Shown: positions 1 to 12,136 of the stretch, piece by piece
How positions within the stretch are numbered: position 1 is the first letter of the stretch
Layout: every line of letters begins with the position of its first letter
Assembly (NCBI GenBank): GCA_020284085.1
Contig: JACEVL010000979.1
Span: 1-64,000, forward strand
Origin: Aporrectodea caliginosa
Lineage: Eukaryota; Annelida; Clitellata; Crassiclitellata; Lumbricidae
Length of the DNA stretch: 64,000 nt
Direction of reading: 5' to 3'
Position numbers and translations under genes: made by a program
Notes under the pieces: model-generated
What the model saw: the letters and a program-made list of their open reading frames with translations, nothing else
Told to the model about the DNA's origin: nothing
The model's database searches: none

Positions 1-689
1 AAACTAAGGGACTCTGAGGGACGGCAGCGACGCTCTAGAAGAGACTTAGTTAGCCAGAAGGTTTCTCAGAGTACATGAACGTTGTATGACGGTCAAGTCG
101 ATAAGCTGTAGAATACTGTTGATGATAAATAAAATCGTGAAAAGGTAACGAGTGTCGTTTGCTGAAGAGGTCGTCACGAACAACCACGCAACAGGAAAAT
201 CCCCGAAGAGACGCCTGCTATATACCGCTGCCACCAAGACAGTTTTTCATCAGATGATTGGTACCACGCCAATCATCGTTTAAAAACAGTACAGACTACA
301 TCGAAATTTATTGTGCAGCTGTGTCACTGTTTGATCTGGTACATGATATCATTCTTTAATTTACTGGTTGGTTTTCTTATAGGCCTACTGTTCTAACGTA
401 ACTGACTATGGACAAAGCCTCAACTGATGCCGTTAAGCGATCAGAAGTTGAACGCAGCACGTCTTCAAAATCTCAGCGCGGTTATTGTATAAGACTATAG
501 ACTCAAATCGACTCACTACATAAGTTTAATTCAGGACTTACAAGGCCTGCGGACTAGTAGATGAAAAGCATTAATGTCACAGTCATACACCATTGCACTT
601 TCTGCGTTAGAGTCCCACTGCATCAGGACACAAAAACTCGTTTCTGCAACACCGAACTCATTGCTGAAGGTTGCTTGAGAACCTTTGAG

Positions 690-696
690 AAGTTCA

Positions 697-742
<46 letters not shown>

Positions 743-797
743 TGCGCACATAAATGCATACATACATACATTCGTGCATACATACATACATACATAG
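690..797. repeat. (TA)n and (CATA)n microsatellites
   Basis: Alternating TA dinucleotides at about 698-739 are followed by CATA/CATAC tetranucleotides to about 797. Open frames here are repeat artefacts. The rest of 1-840 shows no exon I can support; the next exon of the BRICHOS gene was looked for here and not found. Confidence 0.9.
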
Positions 798-844
798 GCC
801 TGCATATATACATTCAAGCATGCCCTAGTCGGGTACTTCGCCTA

Positions 845-1062
845 GCGAATATGGATGGCTGAGCTTCTGGTTCCACAGGCTCGCTTGGCTATTAGTCAGC
901 GCCGTGCTTTTTCGGTTGTGAATCCATCCAACTGGAATGACCTCCCACTTGAGCTCCGCTCTTTACTTGTGGTCCACCCGACAGGGTTTTTCAAGTCTTT
1001 TTTCTTTAGTCGTGGCTGAACTGGGAGCGCTCCTGAGTAGGTTCCTGAAATGCTCTGAATGA
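845..1062 (+). pseudogene. non-LTR retrotransposon 3' end (RT C-terminus relic)
   Basis: One frame reads RRAFSVVNPSNWNDLPLELR and then an F-K-S-F-F stretch. This is the block that ends the reverse transcriptase ORF of CR1/L2-like LINEs (AFSVVGPxxWNxLPxELR...FKxxLKTxLF). A stop follows, then a short 3' UTR with GGGAGCGC and an ATGAGTGAATA tail running into (TA)n at 1066-1120. It is severely 5' truncated and dead. Confidence 0.7.
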
Positions 1063-1246
1063 GTGAATATATATATATATATATGTATGTAAGCTTATAT
1101 ATATATATATATATACAAACAAACATAAATACATACATACAGGACATTAAATCACTTTACATGACATGAATTGCGCCAGATTATTAAGCGTAGCCTACTC
1201 ACTACGTCACATGATATTAACTTGAAATAAAATTAAAATCGCCCAC

Positions 1247-4200
1247 CTGAGCCACAACATTCGACGGAGCCTTGATCTGAGACGGGTCAGCCGCTGCAGT
1301 CCGGTTAAAAGGAACAGCGTAACAGGTGGTCGTAGTGTCTGTCTTTATTTTCATCACCTCGATGTCCTAATTCATATAAATCACAAGGTCATGGATCGAT
1401 TTATTTAAACATCAAAAGTCTCATATAAGTGAGAACTATGTCGTATTGGTCTCATAAACATGAGAAAAGGAGGCTCATTAGAATATACATATTCTTCAAG
1501 TAGAGTCTAATTTCACTTAAATAATGTTAAATAGGCCTATATGTTTGTAATAAGTCTTTTAGCAAGTGTTGCTGTATACAGTAGGCCTATATGTGAGGCT
1601 CTTAGCTAAACAAAGTACTAAACAAAATACCTATGTAAGCCGCGTAATGGAGAAATAATTCCATTTTACTGTAATTCCTCCTGCAGATACAAGTTGAAGT
1701 AAGTATGTTGCCTATAATTCAATATATTGCTAAAGACAAGTTTTAAATAAGGAAATCGTTTAAATTAAAATGCAGACTATTTAGATCAGTGTTTCAGGTC
1801 ATGCTTGCTACTACTAATCCGTAAATTTAGTCTTGGTAGAATGTAATAGACCTCAGCACTGCTCAGCAGTATAATGTAGCCTATCTATACATGGTATGCC
1901 TATTGCCTAATGACATTTTAGCAAATGCGTTTGAAGTTTCACTTCTCATACGTTATACAAACGGTAACTAGGTTTCGAGCAATAAATTTAATTATGTTAA
2001 GAAGTTTGTTTGGTTTTTCTTCTTTTGTTGTAGTGCTTCACCAAAAACTCATCCGACATTGTTCAAGACGCTAACAGTGAATAAAGATGAGCCATTATCG
2101 TTTAATATAGGCCTGCATTAATTTCGCCTAATTAAATACTACTCTGGCTACCTGTATCGCAATATATAATATCTGCACACTGTAAGATATACGTGAAGGT
2201 AGATTATTATTAAATCCTACCCGATTGTAGTCATCAATGATCCACATCTCATAGTTTGAATTCTGGACATGGTACTCGACGACGTTGTTGTCAGGATCAC
2301 TGGTCACATCTTGAGTCGTGTCTTTGTCCACATTCATAGTGAACTGTAGATCAACATACAATCTATTACTATCGACGGACCTCTGCAAAGATAGGCTGTA
2401 AATTACGTAGGCCTACTTGCTAACATGTTAATTTTTAACCGAACAACCACCTTTCCTAATTGATTAGTCCTGTTGTCACATTCTTCTGGTACAGTAGTGC
2501 AGTAGCCCACACAACTTAGAAACAGTGTGGGTGCAGTGTATAGTGTTGTGACGACTGGGCTATTCCGAATAAATAACCATTTTCAATTTTTTCTCATTGG
2601 GCGACAATGCCGATATCTGAGAGACCGATCAACCGACCCACCCTCCCAACTTATTCAATATTATCGTAATCGCAATCTCGAGTTTTTACAAGTCAAGTCG
2701 CGGAAACCAGATAATTCACAGGCGCTTAATCAAAACAAAATCGGTAGGCAAGTATATAGTCAAAATCGGTTCCAGGTCAACATCCAAAGGGGCCAGACAG
2801 GCAGGCAGATAGACAGAGGTAAGGGGAAGAGTATAAGATTTGTGAAAGAGCAAGGTTTTCAGTTTTGAGTGAAAGACCTGTTGAGATATAGCAAGAGGTA
2901 AGGTCTGTAGTGAGTTCGTAGGATGGATCAGATATTGTTCGTACTCCTGGCGGAAGTTTATTCCATGGAGGCGGAACAGCTATGGCTATGGAGGGACTTG
3001 CAAATTTTAGTGATGAGGTGACGGAAGGTCGGAGAAGTGTTAGGGCGAAAGAGGAGCGGGTTGAGCGAAGTGGTTGAATTGTGAATAACTGACGAAGATA
3101 GGAGGGTTGACAGGATCAAAGTATGTTGTAGATAAGTGACAGGACTCTGTATTCTATTTGTTCAAAAATTTTAAGACAGTTCTGGTCAGCTGATCCTATA
3201 GGTCCCAAGTCCAAGGTAAAACTAGCTATAAGCACTGACTCATACTGACGTCCTCAAACTACATAAAACAACTAAACTTTGAGAGAACACAATCTATACA
3301 AAACTAACAAAGCAACATCAATTCAACTTTGATTACAATTCTTGTCAATCCGTACACAAGAGTGTAGAAAACTGTTATTATCGTAATCGTAAATTTATAT
3401 AGCGCCACTTCAAGAAATATACTCCTCAGAGGCATTCCCGACCTGACTACACCAAACCTTTATCGAAAAGAATGGTTTTCAAACGCCTGCGGAAAAGGGG
3501 CAAGGAAAGACCAAGAAGCTCATTACGGAGGTTGCTAGGCAACCTATTCCAGACAGATGGACCGACCACTGCAAAGCTTTTGTGGAGCACCGTGGAAGTT
3601 CGAGCCATAGGGACATTATGTTATGGTATTTTAAAGAGTCAGTTAGTTTAAACCAGGTAATATCCTACAGCATGCCAATTACTCTTACCTTGATGAGGTC
3701 TTTTTCCGCTTGGGTGAACATGTACATGCCAACCAAGATGGCGGCCAGAATGATTGCCACTGTAAGTATTGCGCTGACGCCGATGATGACGTACTTCTTA
3801 GTGTTGCGTGGCTTCGGAACAGCTTCTGTCACCTGTAGAACATAGTAAGCAATTCACGTTAATCTTTATGACTGGAATCTATGGCCTACTAAAAAAGAAG
3901 AGTGTAAAATTCATAGTGAAAGAGAAAAAGAATTGAAACGGGCATTGCAAGTGTTCTTAGCTTACAACAGACAGGGCATGACGGATAAGCTGCAAACTCC
4001 GAAGATCCTGTCGTCAGTTAACCATGAACGAGTGTCCATCTGACAGCCACTTTCGTAGGGCCGACACCAGCTGGCCATTAGCTGGCTACCAATTGCCATA
4101 GGCCCATAGTGACTAAATGCTGGCCTGCTATGGAAACAGTAAGCGTGGCTGTTGCAAGGCACCGAACATACCCCTACACCACCGCGCCCCACACGTGTCA

Positions 4201-4584
4201 TATATATGGCCAGACAATTCGATCACCTCACTGATCTGCTGCTATGGAAACAGTAAGCGTGGCTGTTGACTTGTCTTGTATGTAAGACTGTTGGTCGCAG
4301 TCTCGATCTTCTTGGTTTGAATTCACCTGCGACTCTTAAATAACTTTGATGCTGTTTAGGTTGACGAAAAGAGAGGGCCATTCGACAGAATATAAAAAAA
4401 GAGCCACATAAATTTTAAATCTAGATGAATACGAATAATATTATTACAATTTATGACAAATATTCGAATGAATAAATAATTTTTTAGATATGTTTAAATG
4501 AACCATATTTTTGTAATTAATAATTAATTATACCTGAGTGATCACCACCGGCATTTCGGAATTCGTGTTCTTGGCATCGGCCAT
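1247..4584 (-). CDS. BRICHOS-domain type II membrane protein, 5' part (4 exons seen)
   Basis: Exons, all phase 0: 4534-4584 (start codon 4584-4582, 17 aa), 3689-3832 (48 aa), 2221-2382 (54 aa) and 1247-1366 (40 aa). Every boundary has AG/GT. The product begins MADAKNTNSE. It has a short cytoplasmic N-terminus, basic KK at residues 29-30, and one hydrophobic helix (about 31-56, YVIIGVSAILTVAII...) acting as signal anchor. A juxtamembrane linker and the first half of a BRICHOS domain follow: an acidic V-E-Y-H-V strand, W-I-I-D-D-Y-N-R with the conserved Asp, then T-T-C-Y-A-V-P-F with the first conserved Cys. BRICHOS proteins (ITM2, chondromodulin, surfactant protein C types) are type II membrane precursors whose BRICHOS domain chaperones a C-terminal peptide. 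The second conserved Cys and C-terminus are not recognised below 1247, so the gene is partial in this window. Introns hold two LINE relics. Confidence 0.8.
2661..3180 (-). pseudogene. LINE family A copy, 3' end (diverged)
   Basis: This is a degenerate relative of the copies at 25742-29370 and 31402-32407. It shares the 3' tail reading ATTACG-like on the minus strand (TCGTAATCGCAATCTCGAG on plus), the 3' UTR around GCGCTTAATCAAAAC, and the segment for the RT C-terminus. It lies between BRICHOS exons 3 and 2, is 5' truncated near 3180 and full of stops. Confidence 0.75.
3378..3595 (-). pseudogene. LINE 3' end, second family
   Basis: The minus strand encodes KSFAVVGPSVWNRLP and then R-R-R-L-K-T-I-L-F, the terminal block of a CR1/L2-like RT ORF. 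A short 3' UTR follows, ending GGCGCTATATAAATTTACGATTACG. It lies in the BRICHOS gene's intron between exons 2 and 3. Confidence 0.75.
4125..4268 (-). repeat. tRNA-SINE head fragment between 30-bp direct repeats
   Basis: Plus positions 4125-4154 and 4239-4268 are identical (starting CTGCTATGGAAACAGTAAGC). Between them, 4153-4192 is the reverse complement of the 5' tRNA-like head of the SINE at 7075 (GATGTAGGGGTATGTTCGGT with one change). It lies in the intron between BRICHOS exons 1 and 2. Either this is a very short SINE insertion with a long target duplication, or a local segmental duplication. Confidence 0.6.
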
Positions 4585-4870
4585 GTTGAACAGAGTTGGC
4601 ATAGTATTCTTCGCTGGTTGCAGATGCAAGTATAAGGCAACGGATGACGAATCGAACAAGACTTGCCAGACGATGTCTTCGATTCTACTCCAGCATTTCC
4701 ACCATTTATATATACTTCTGAATCAGGATGTGCATTGCTTCCTAGTCAATCGTGTCATGACTTAACAATTTATTCTATGGTTTTGTTGCCAGCCATGAAG
4801 AGACCAAGTGAGGTGGGATTGCCTTCAGGAAATTCCGACTTCCTAGATTACTTCACTCCTAGGGGGTAAC

Positions 4871-5345
4871 GTAAACAGTCTTCACGGCGAGAACTATGCG
4901 CGGCAAAAACACGCACTTAGCTAGAAGTTACGGTTTCAAAACACTTGATATTCGCTGTTTGCGTCTGTCAATAACCTACTTGAACTGGCAATGTAAAGCA
5001 CCCTAGGATTAGCTATCTAGATCTACTTACAATATTATTGCAAATGACGTAATAACCTAATAGAAAGTTGTGAACATAGGTTATCCAAAGATGCATATAA
5101 ATGCAGCTTCATTACGTGATTTCCAATTGTAAGCAGATGTTTTGAAACCGTTATTTCGTAGAATGCCCATCCCCTATTTTATTGCCATTATAACTCGAAT
5201 TGCCTGTCGACGTTAAATATCTGCATAAATCTCTGGTTCGATAGAATTATGCTTCAAAAGTAAACAGTCTTCATAGCGAGGACTATGCGCGGCAAAAACA
5301 CTCAGCACTCAGCTCAAAATTACGGTTTCAAAACACTTGATATCG
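4871..5345 (+). repeat. pair of ~85-bp direct repeats
   Basis: 4871-4957 and 5260-5345 align with few differences. Both start GTAAACAGTCTTCA, share ACTATGCGCGGCAAAAACAC and end ACGGTTTCAAAACACTTGATAT. They sit just upstream of the BRICHOS start codon, so a promoter-proximal duplication is possible. No known element is recognised. Confidence 0.7.
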
Positions 5346-6119
5346 ATAGAATGCTTATGCCTACTAAACAATTAATATACGACTTCATAATATTTTTGCA
5401 CGAGCGCCATTTGAATATCTAGACTAGTCTTTTAAGTAATACACAGAAGTATCGGTCATCGACACTGAAAGATGGGTGAGCGTACAGTTGGCAGAGTTGT
5501 ATGGTCTCGGTGTCGAGACGTCTCGAGATAGGTTCTTTGATGTCTCGGTCGCGGAACCTGTTGTCTCGGTCTCGGTCTCGCGCGTCATTTCTTGACTTTT
5601 TAGAAACTGTCTCGAAGCGAAAGTCTTGTTCTCTTGTAGAAGCGGTCTCCATAGTTCTCGCGCAAACTGTCTTTAGTTCTGACAGTTTCGCCTTTGATGA
5701 TGTCATTAAATTCCACTGTTGTTGAATATCTGGACACAATTCGTACACCAGCTCTACTAGTACTACTAATGTATGGACAATCTTAACGGAAAACAAGAAG
5801 TTTGAGATTCTCTCGCCTCATATTGAAAAAACATTCCGCGGACCTGCAATTTCAGCTCTGTAGAATGAGTTTTCAGTCATAGTGGACTTTTATGCGTCCT
5901 CATCGTGCACGTCTAGGGCTCTAGGCGACGTTATGCTTGAGGATCTCGCATTCATAAAGTGTAATGGTATATACAATACTGTATAGGCGGCATATATGCG
6001 GCATGATAGGCCTACTATATAGTAGCGTGGACAGGAATTATCGTAGACAATCCATAATCACCAACATTATGGACGAAGCTAATAGGCATATATAGGGCCT
6101 ACTAAAAGACTAGTATATA
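5346..6119. other. no gene seen; GTCTCG-rich stretch
   Basis: Around 5500-5645 the hexamer GGTCTC/GTCTCG recurs many times, giving an RDRD-like open frame on the minus strand. I regard that as low complexity. No exon or element end could be supported here. Confidence 0.5.
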
Positions 6120-6360
6120 AGTAAGTAAGTAAGTAAGTAAGTATTTCCTTTATTGAGAAGCACTAGCAAACGCACAGCACTGTACATAGCAAGATTAATA
6201 CATTCAAACAAATAAACAAAAATTTATATATACAACCAAAGAATTGAATGAGAGGCTTTATTGTACATCAGGGGAACACAGAGGAAGAAGAGCTAGGGCT
6301 AGTCAAAGGGGAAAATATAGGCAAGTTGAGAAACTGGTGGATAAGTTCTATACCTGTTAG
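6120..6360 (-). repeat. possible retroelement 3' end with (AAGT)n tail
   Basis: Five or more AAGT units at 6120-6142 are followed by TTTCCTTTATTGAGAAGC. On the minus strand this reads as a CTCAATAAAGGAAA end leading into a simple tail, typical of LINE/SINE termini. No coding remnant is visible. Confidence 0.4.
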
Positions 6361-6588
6361 TTGTTTTTATTGTTTATTCTGTAATCTATGCAACTCTGTG
6401 GAATAAATACCGAAAAGCCACAGTCTTGGACCTTGTGTTTCCATCTCGGTCCCCACTGTCTCGGTCTCGAAGTTTCAAGTTTCGCATACAAGTCTGACAT
6501 GTGGCACAATAAGGTACAAAAGATTAGGCCTACTATTATAGATTCACTAAAGGCTCGTGAAATATTTTTTTATTTCTTGGCCGACTTC

Positions 6589-6699
6589 CATGATATTATT
6601 ATTATTATAATCATTATTGATATTAATATAACTATTATTATTATTATTATTAAGCTTAGTAGTAGTAGTAGTAGTAGTAGTAGCAGCAGCAGCAGTAGT

Positions 6700-6732
<33 letters not shown>

Positions 6733-6777
6733 TGTTGTTGTTGTAGGAGCAGTAGCAGTAGTAGTAGTAGTAGTAAT
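6589..6777. repeat. ATT / AGT / AGC trinucleotide microsatellite
   Basis: Compound trinucleotide array: ATT units, then alternating AGT and AGC units, then GTT and AGT. A plus-strand frame reads poly-Ser from it, but there is no coding context. From here to 7074 nothing else is recognised. Confidence 0.9.
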
Positions 6778-7074
6778 TAGTAATTAGTATATAAGAAAAT
6801 TTATAATGCGCAAGTTGATACATGTATAACTAAATACACCGCATAGGCCCTTTGCGCTAGATTAGTGGCCTAACTATGCGCGTTTTATTATTCATATCGC
6901 GGTTTTATTGTTTGAACATAACCGTGATTGTTTAAAGATAATTATGAGCCACCCATTCACCCCGCAGCTAGTAAAAACTCTGAAATACCACTTCAAAGTT
7001 CAAGTTCTAACTCTTAGACCATAGTTCTTTTTCGACAGAGGTCATAAATCGACTGCAAGCAACTGAAAAATCAA

Positions 7075-7302
7075 TGGGGCGCGGTGATGTAGGGGTATGT
7101 TCGGTGCCTTGCAGCCGGAGGGTTGCAGGTTCGAATCCACCGCAGGCCGTCCGCGTAGGGACCCTGAGCAAGTCCTACGCGCACAATTGCTCTGCAATAT
7201 AATTGCTTCTGTGCCGCCGAGGCGTGTGCACTTCTGAGCTTGGGGCAACCTTAGTCAGAAGGGCGATATCAAAGATCAGTTGTATTGTATATTGTATTGT
7301 GT
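7075..7302 (+). mobile_element. tRNA-derived SINE
   Basis: The 5' head is tRNA-like, with a box A-like GATGTAGGGGTA near 7085 and a perfect box B GGTTCGAATCC at 7128-7138. An unrelated body of about 130 bp follows, then a tail of TTGTATTGTA repeats from about 7278. A second head fragment is at 4153-4192. Pol III transcription and LINE-driven mobilisation are inferred from family knowledge. Confidence 0.75.
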
Positions 7303-7454
7303 AATATAGGGGCCTAACTAAATGACCTCTATAGTGTGTCGCTATCATAATGTACACGGCATCAATGCATAGTCGTATTAAGTGAAATCTAAGTCGAACA
7401 TCATGATCCGTTAAAAAAGCACAACCGACGCCACACATTTTGCAGCGAAGAGAA

Positions 7455-8465
7455 ACTCTGTAATGTAACGTAATGTAATTTGTGACTCATATAGCGCCCA
7501 TAAGAGCGATGGTCATTCAGTTTTACGGAGAGAGAGAGAGAGAGATGAAGAAAGAGATCCAGAAAGAATGGTATACCACGCAGAGAGGAGGGAAAGGCAT
7601 TCCGTGGGGAGGGTCCAATGGTAGCGAATGATCTAGTTTGGGCAATAGTGGTCTTAACTCGCGGAACGAAAAGAACATGCCGGTCGAAGGTGCGGAGGGG
7701 TCGATGAAAAGTTGCAGAAAGATGAGAGCGAATGTAATCCCTGAAGTATTTCGGAGCAATACCCAGTTTCGACTTACTGACCAAGGCAAGAATTTTAAAC
7801 TGAATGCGAGCTGGGATAGGAAGCCAGTGCAATTGGTTGACCATATGGTGCTTAAATTTCAGATGTGGGAGTATTGAGGAAGGCGAGCAATGAATTTGGC
7901 TGCAGCAGCATTGAGAACAGATTGCATTAGGGACAGGCGGCGATGCCTATCAGAAGAGAATTGCAATAGCCAATTCTAGAATAGACAAATGCATGGTCTA
8001 TGGAAGTCAAGGTGGATGAGGACATTGAGGAGACAGATCTCCGAATAGCCCTGAGACGGGAGTTGAAAGTAGGAGGATCGTGTTTGGTTAGTAATATGTT
8101 CAGAGAAGGTGAGAGAACTGTCCTGAGTGATATCTAGGTCAAACTAGTGCACTAGTAGAGAAGGTGAACTGAGAGAAAGTCTGAGCGAGAAGCAAAAAAT
8201 CAATTTTTCCGGAGTTGTTGGAGAGTGCAAAACCAGATAAGTTGAGTTTTCGAGGAATTTAGAGAAAGGCGATTGGAAGCAGCAAGAATGAATTGAAATG
8301 AAGGAGGACATACGCCTGCACGTAATCAGCGAAACGGTGGCCAGTGGCAGAGTGCTTAGGTCCTAGGAATTAAGGAAGTAACATCAGCCGTGTACAGAAC
8401 AAAAAGAAGGGGTCCTAAGACAAAGCCCTGTGGAACTCCTAGAAGGACGGGGACCCATTTTTGAC
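7455..8465 (-). pseudogene. LINE reverse transcriptase relic
   Basis: The minus strand at about 8400-8440 encodes GVPQGFVLGPLLF, the RT motif upstream of the YADD box. Further on are fragments of the tail block (CNS-like motif near 7960) and LHWLPIPARIQFKILAL near 7840. The 3' end reads GGGCGCTATATGAGTCAC with a TTACATTACGTTACATTAC tail at 7455-7480. Frames are broken by stops and shifts. It is 5' truncated at about 8465, next to an AT-rich tract. Confidence 0.8.
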
Positions 8466-8559
8466 CTGGAGTTTCCAGATATGATTCATATATTATATAA
8501 GTTTATATATCATTATATGTATATATATATATAAATATTATATATATAATTATATATAT

Positions 8560-9074
8560 TAGGGCTGGTACTGATTAAAATAATTTTAATCGATTAATCT
8601 CCTAAATTTAATCGAGATTAATCGATTAAATTCGATCAATTTGGTTTATATTACATAAAACGTAAAAAGCTGATTAGACTGTATACACTGCAAAAATCCT
8701 TCAATCATTCGGCAAGCTAAAGTTCAAATTGTAAAACTGAGAAATGCAGTCATTAGCCATTATCTTCTATTTTTACAAATCTTCAATAATTTCGCCATTT
8801 TCGACTTTTCCATCAGCATTTACCTCAAATGCAAAATGACCGCTTAATTTTCCACTCAAATGCTTCACATGAATTCATTTCTTCAAATGCTTCACATTCA
8901 ATTCATTCTTACTGTTCACCATATAATATAATATTGTTTAATCCGGAAATAGGTCGGTTGACGTCATAAAATAAGTAAGAAAATTAATCGAAAATTAATC
9001 GAACAAGCCAAAATTAATCGATTAACATTTTTAACGATTAATCGAGTAATTAATCGTTAAAAGCCGCAGCCCTA
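8560..9074. mobile_element. hAT-type MITE (TAGGGCTG termini)
   Basis: Termini are TAGGGCTG at 8560 and CAGCCCTA ending 9074. Inside both ends, ATTAATCGATTAA motifs recur in both orientations as subterminal repeats. The flanks are ATATATAT on both sides, which fits an 8-bp target duplication but is uninformative because the target is a (TA)n tract. No coding capacity. Confidence 0.8.
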
Positions 9075-9084
9075 ATATATATAT

Positions 9085-10533
9085 ATATATATATAGTTTT
9101 ATATACGTATATAGGGCCTACATAGGCAATATTAGCATGCAATAATCGTGCAGAATAACCTACTTCTGTTAAATACTGCCACTGCGATACGGGCAGGTAA
9201 GCAACAACTCGAAGATCTTAAATTCAGACAATATTTTGGGTATAGCTGCTACAGATTAACATTGCATTTGGTTACGGCAGATGTGCTGGATTTTGTACGT
9301 TATACAGGACTGAAAACGTTTCATCTGAAATTTTAGCACCAAAACTAAATAAGCACAGGCTTACGTGGAGACATTCAAGTAGGGGTAAGAAAATAAGCAT
9401 GCTACCATATCGCTCGATTCTTAGATCCGACTTCCTTGTCTAGTATTTTGACTCGTGGTGACGTAAAGGCTATGCTGTCATTGAGCTTACACAGGTATTT
9501 CAGTATGGCAAAACCCTGACTGTAGATGAAAGCTGACGCAACAAAGGATTGCCGTAAACTTTTTTTTACGAGCTGCTGCTTATGCAAGCTTGCAAATGTC
9601 AGCCTGGCGTGCGTCATGGTTTTCAATTGTTATTTCAAACACAAGAAAACATGGCTGTAAATCTCTGAAGATAGGCCTAGGCCTACTAAATTGAGACCCC
9701 ATGATTATGCATATCAGCATATGTGAGGTAACTATTTGAGACCGTGTTTGAAAAGCCCACAAAGTCGAAGGAGTTAATATGCCAGAAACGCGCTCAGGAA
9801 ATGGGTAAAAATGCGATGTTTGCATAGTTATATTCCTTATCGTATAACCGTTAAACTATAGGCTATGTCCTTATTCAGAATTTCGTTGACTAAGTATTTT
9901 ATTTAAATTTTATTGCTATGTCTTGCAGCAAAAATTAATATTGCATGTTTCCTTTGTGTCATAATTTGAAATCGTATTCATCGATTGTTCAGCAAATGGC
10001 GAAGTCATGTAAAATATCAATCTTAACCAGTTTTTGAGAATTTCATTATGACATGAACATGTTAGGCCTACGAATACGCTCATTTACTATAGACCTAGAC
10101 TTACTCGTAAACATACCCGACCCTTGGACTAAATTACGTCGGATCAAAGTTACGATAAATGGCATTAACTCACAGTTTCTAAAAAACTTAAAAACTAGTT
10201 TCGAAGAGATCTATCTGCATTTTTACAAACTGTGCCATTTTTACTATTTTAATATGATAGCAGCATGCAGTTTCATCTAGGGCTTCTAAGCCTAATTATT
10301 CCGCAATTATAGCCATATCTCTGCAGCAATGTATCAAACCCAGTTTCAGTATTTCCGACTTTGTGAGGGTTTTTCAAGAACGGTGACGTTTGCTTTTACG
10401 ACTCGCTAACTATAGCTGACGAAAATCTGATCATCAAGTTATAGGTTTTTGCATGAAGCACATGAAAGGAATCACAGCCAAATGAGCCTCTGAGCTTTAT
10501 GAGTAAACAGACAGTTGCAAAATTTTATACTAA
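9085..10533. other. no feature recognised
   Basis: AT-rich sequence with scattered TAGGCCTA palindromes. Short open frames lack splice context or any recognisable motif. Confidence 0.5.
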
Positions 10534-10541
10534 TAGCCAGG

Positions 10542-11489
10542 CAGGGATGGGCAGTAATTTAATTGATGTAATTGAAATTACGTAATTTGAATTACAATTG
10601 TAATTGGTAATTTGTAATTTGTTGCTCTGGATCAATGTAATTTGTAATTTGTAATTGAATTACATTTTTTTCATGTAATTTGTAATTTCAAATTACATCT
10701 GTAAAATCAAATTACTTTTGAAAAGAAAACTAGAGACTCCACAACCAGAGCAGTTTTGAAAGCATCTTTTCCTTATCTTGATCACCATCACTATAGTATC
10801 TCTGATATGAACGATAGCAACACTGAATTCTTTGAATGCTTTCACAAAATTGGAGCCAATGTCAGAAATGGTATACAATTTTGTCATGTGTCAGACCGAG
10901 CTCATAACGTGTTACATAGATGAGTTGCGCTACTCCATCACACGCTCAGTTGTCTTAGCATCCAAGAAAATGTCTGCATGCTAAGACAACTGAGCGTCGA
11001 TCAAATGTACATGCATCGATCCAGTGACAGGTTACACCCAATTAGGCCTAACTAATGAATCTTCATAGCTACGTAACTGATAAGATGTTATTTATACAAT
11101 CGAATTCAGCACTTCCTTCATCTGCTCTGGTACACAAACTCATTAGGCCTGTAGTTTTGCAAGCCTGATTGTAAGGTCAAACAGGCGCCAATTATCGGAC
11201 AAGTTGTTATTTGTACAGTTGCTACTTCTTAGAGAAAATTAAAGAAACTGTTTCAAACAGTGTAATACAAATAACAGTGGAAATAAAGCATGTGTTTCCT
11301 GACTGAATTTCCTGATCCCAACTATGCATGTAATTTGTAATTTGATGTAATTGAAATTACGTAATTTGTAATTTGTAATTTCAAACAAATTTCTAAAGTA
11401 ATTTGTAATTTGTAATTCAATTACATTTTCCAAAGTAATTTGTAATTTGTAATTCAATTACATTTTACTGTGTAATTTGCCCATCCCTG
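10542..11489. mobile_element. hAT-type nonautonomous element, perfect 8-bp TSD
   Basis: Termini are CAGGGATGGGCA and TGCCCATCCCTG. The flanking octamer TAGCCAGG is perfect on both sides (10534-10541 and 11490-11497). Both subterminal zones are packed with TAATTTGTAATTTGTAATT repeats. No transposase is seen in the 948 bp. Confidence 0.95.
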
Positions 11490-11497
11490 TAGCCAGG

Positions 11498-12136
11498 ATA
11501 CTGGATTTGAAGGATAGGCACTCCGATTATGATACCATTTTGGCCCAGACTTGAACGACAGCATAAATTGAGTAGCAGAGAGAAATAGGCAGTGAATTCC
11601 AGAGCCTTGGACCAGCATTCGAGAAAGTCCAAGAACTTACAGACGCTCCGGTTCAGGTTAGCCTACAACATGAGTCAAAGAATCCGATGAGCAAGTGCAA
11701 TACTAATGAGTCTAATCATAAACATCACATTCTAAAACGCTATTCTTAAGTTAAACGCAGGATACACGTTTATTGACGAGACTTATATCGAATCGAAGGA
11801 CGTCACATTTCGCAATGGTTTTCCTTAATGGAGGCAATTGTAATGAAAATGTAAATATAGATTTAGATGTAAATTTTAGTGCACTTTTAAATGCAAATTC
11901 AAATAAAGTTTAATGTATCACACGGTCTGTAAGAAGATGTATAGGCCTACATGTGTGGTTGCTTGTGTCACGTATTTTCCAAGTGTTTGTTGAAACTTGG
12001 AGACTTCTCAGTTTAATCTGAACGGCCCAGACGTAAAGCTTCATAATTTCATTGGCAACAGAATGACCAGCGTAAATCTAGAATCGTAATCTGCCCTTCA
12101 GAGTTTTATTAATCTATTTGTGCATACATAATTATA
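11498..12136. other. no feature recognised
   Basis: Mixed AT-rich sequence. No supported exon, RNA or element terminus was seen. Confidence 0.5.

Noticed and set aside
531..700. Possible last exon of the BRICHOS gene (minus strand)
   Set aside because: Phase-0 continuations after plausible acceptors stop within a few residues or lack the conserved Cys.
5419..5796. 125-codon minus frame with RDRDRDNRFRDRD
   Set aside because: Arises from GGTCTC-type repeats; no supporting exon structure.
6388..6780. 130-codon plus-strand open frame with poly-Ser
   Set aside because: It is the translation of an AGT/AGC microsatellite; no splice sites, start context or domain.
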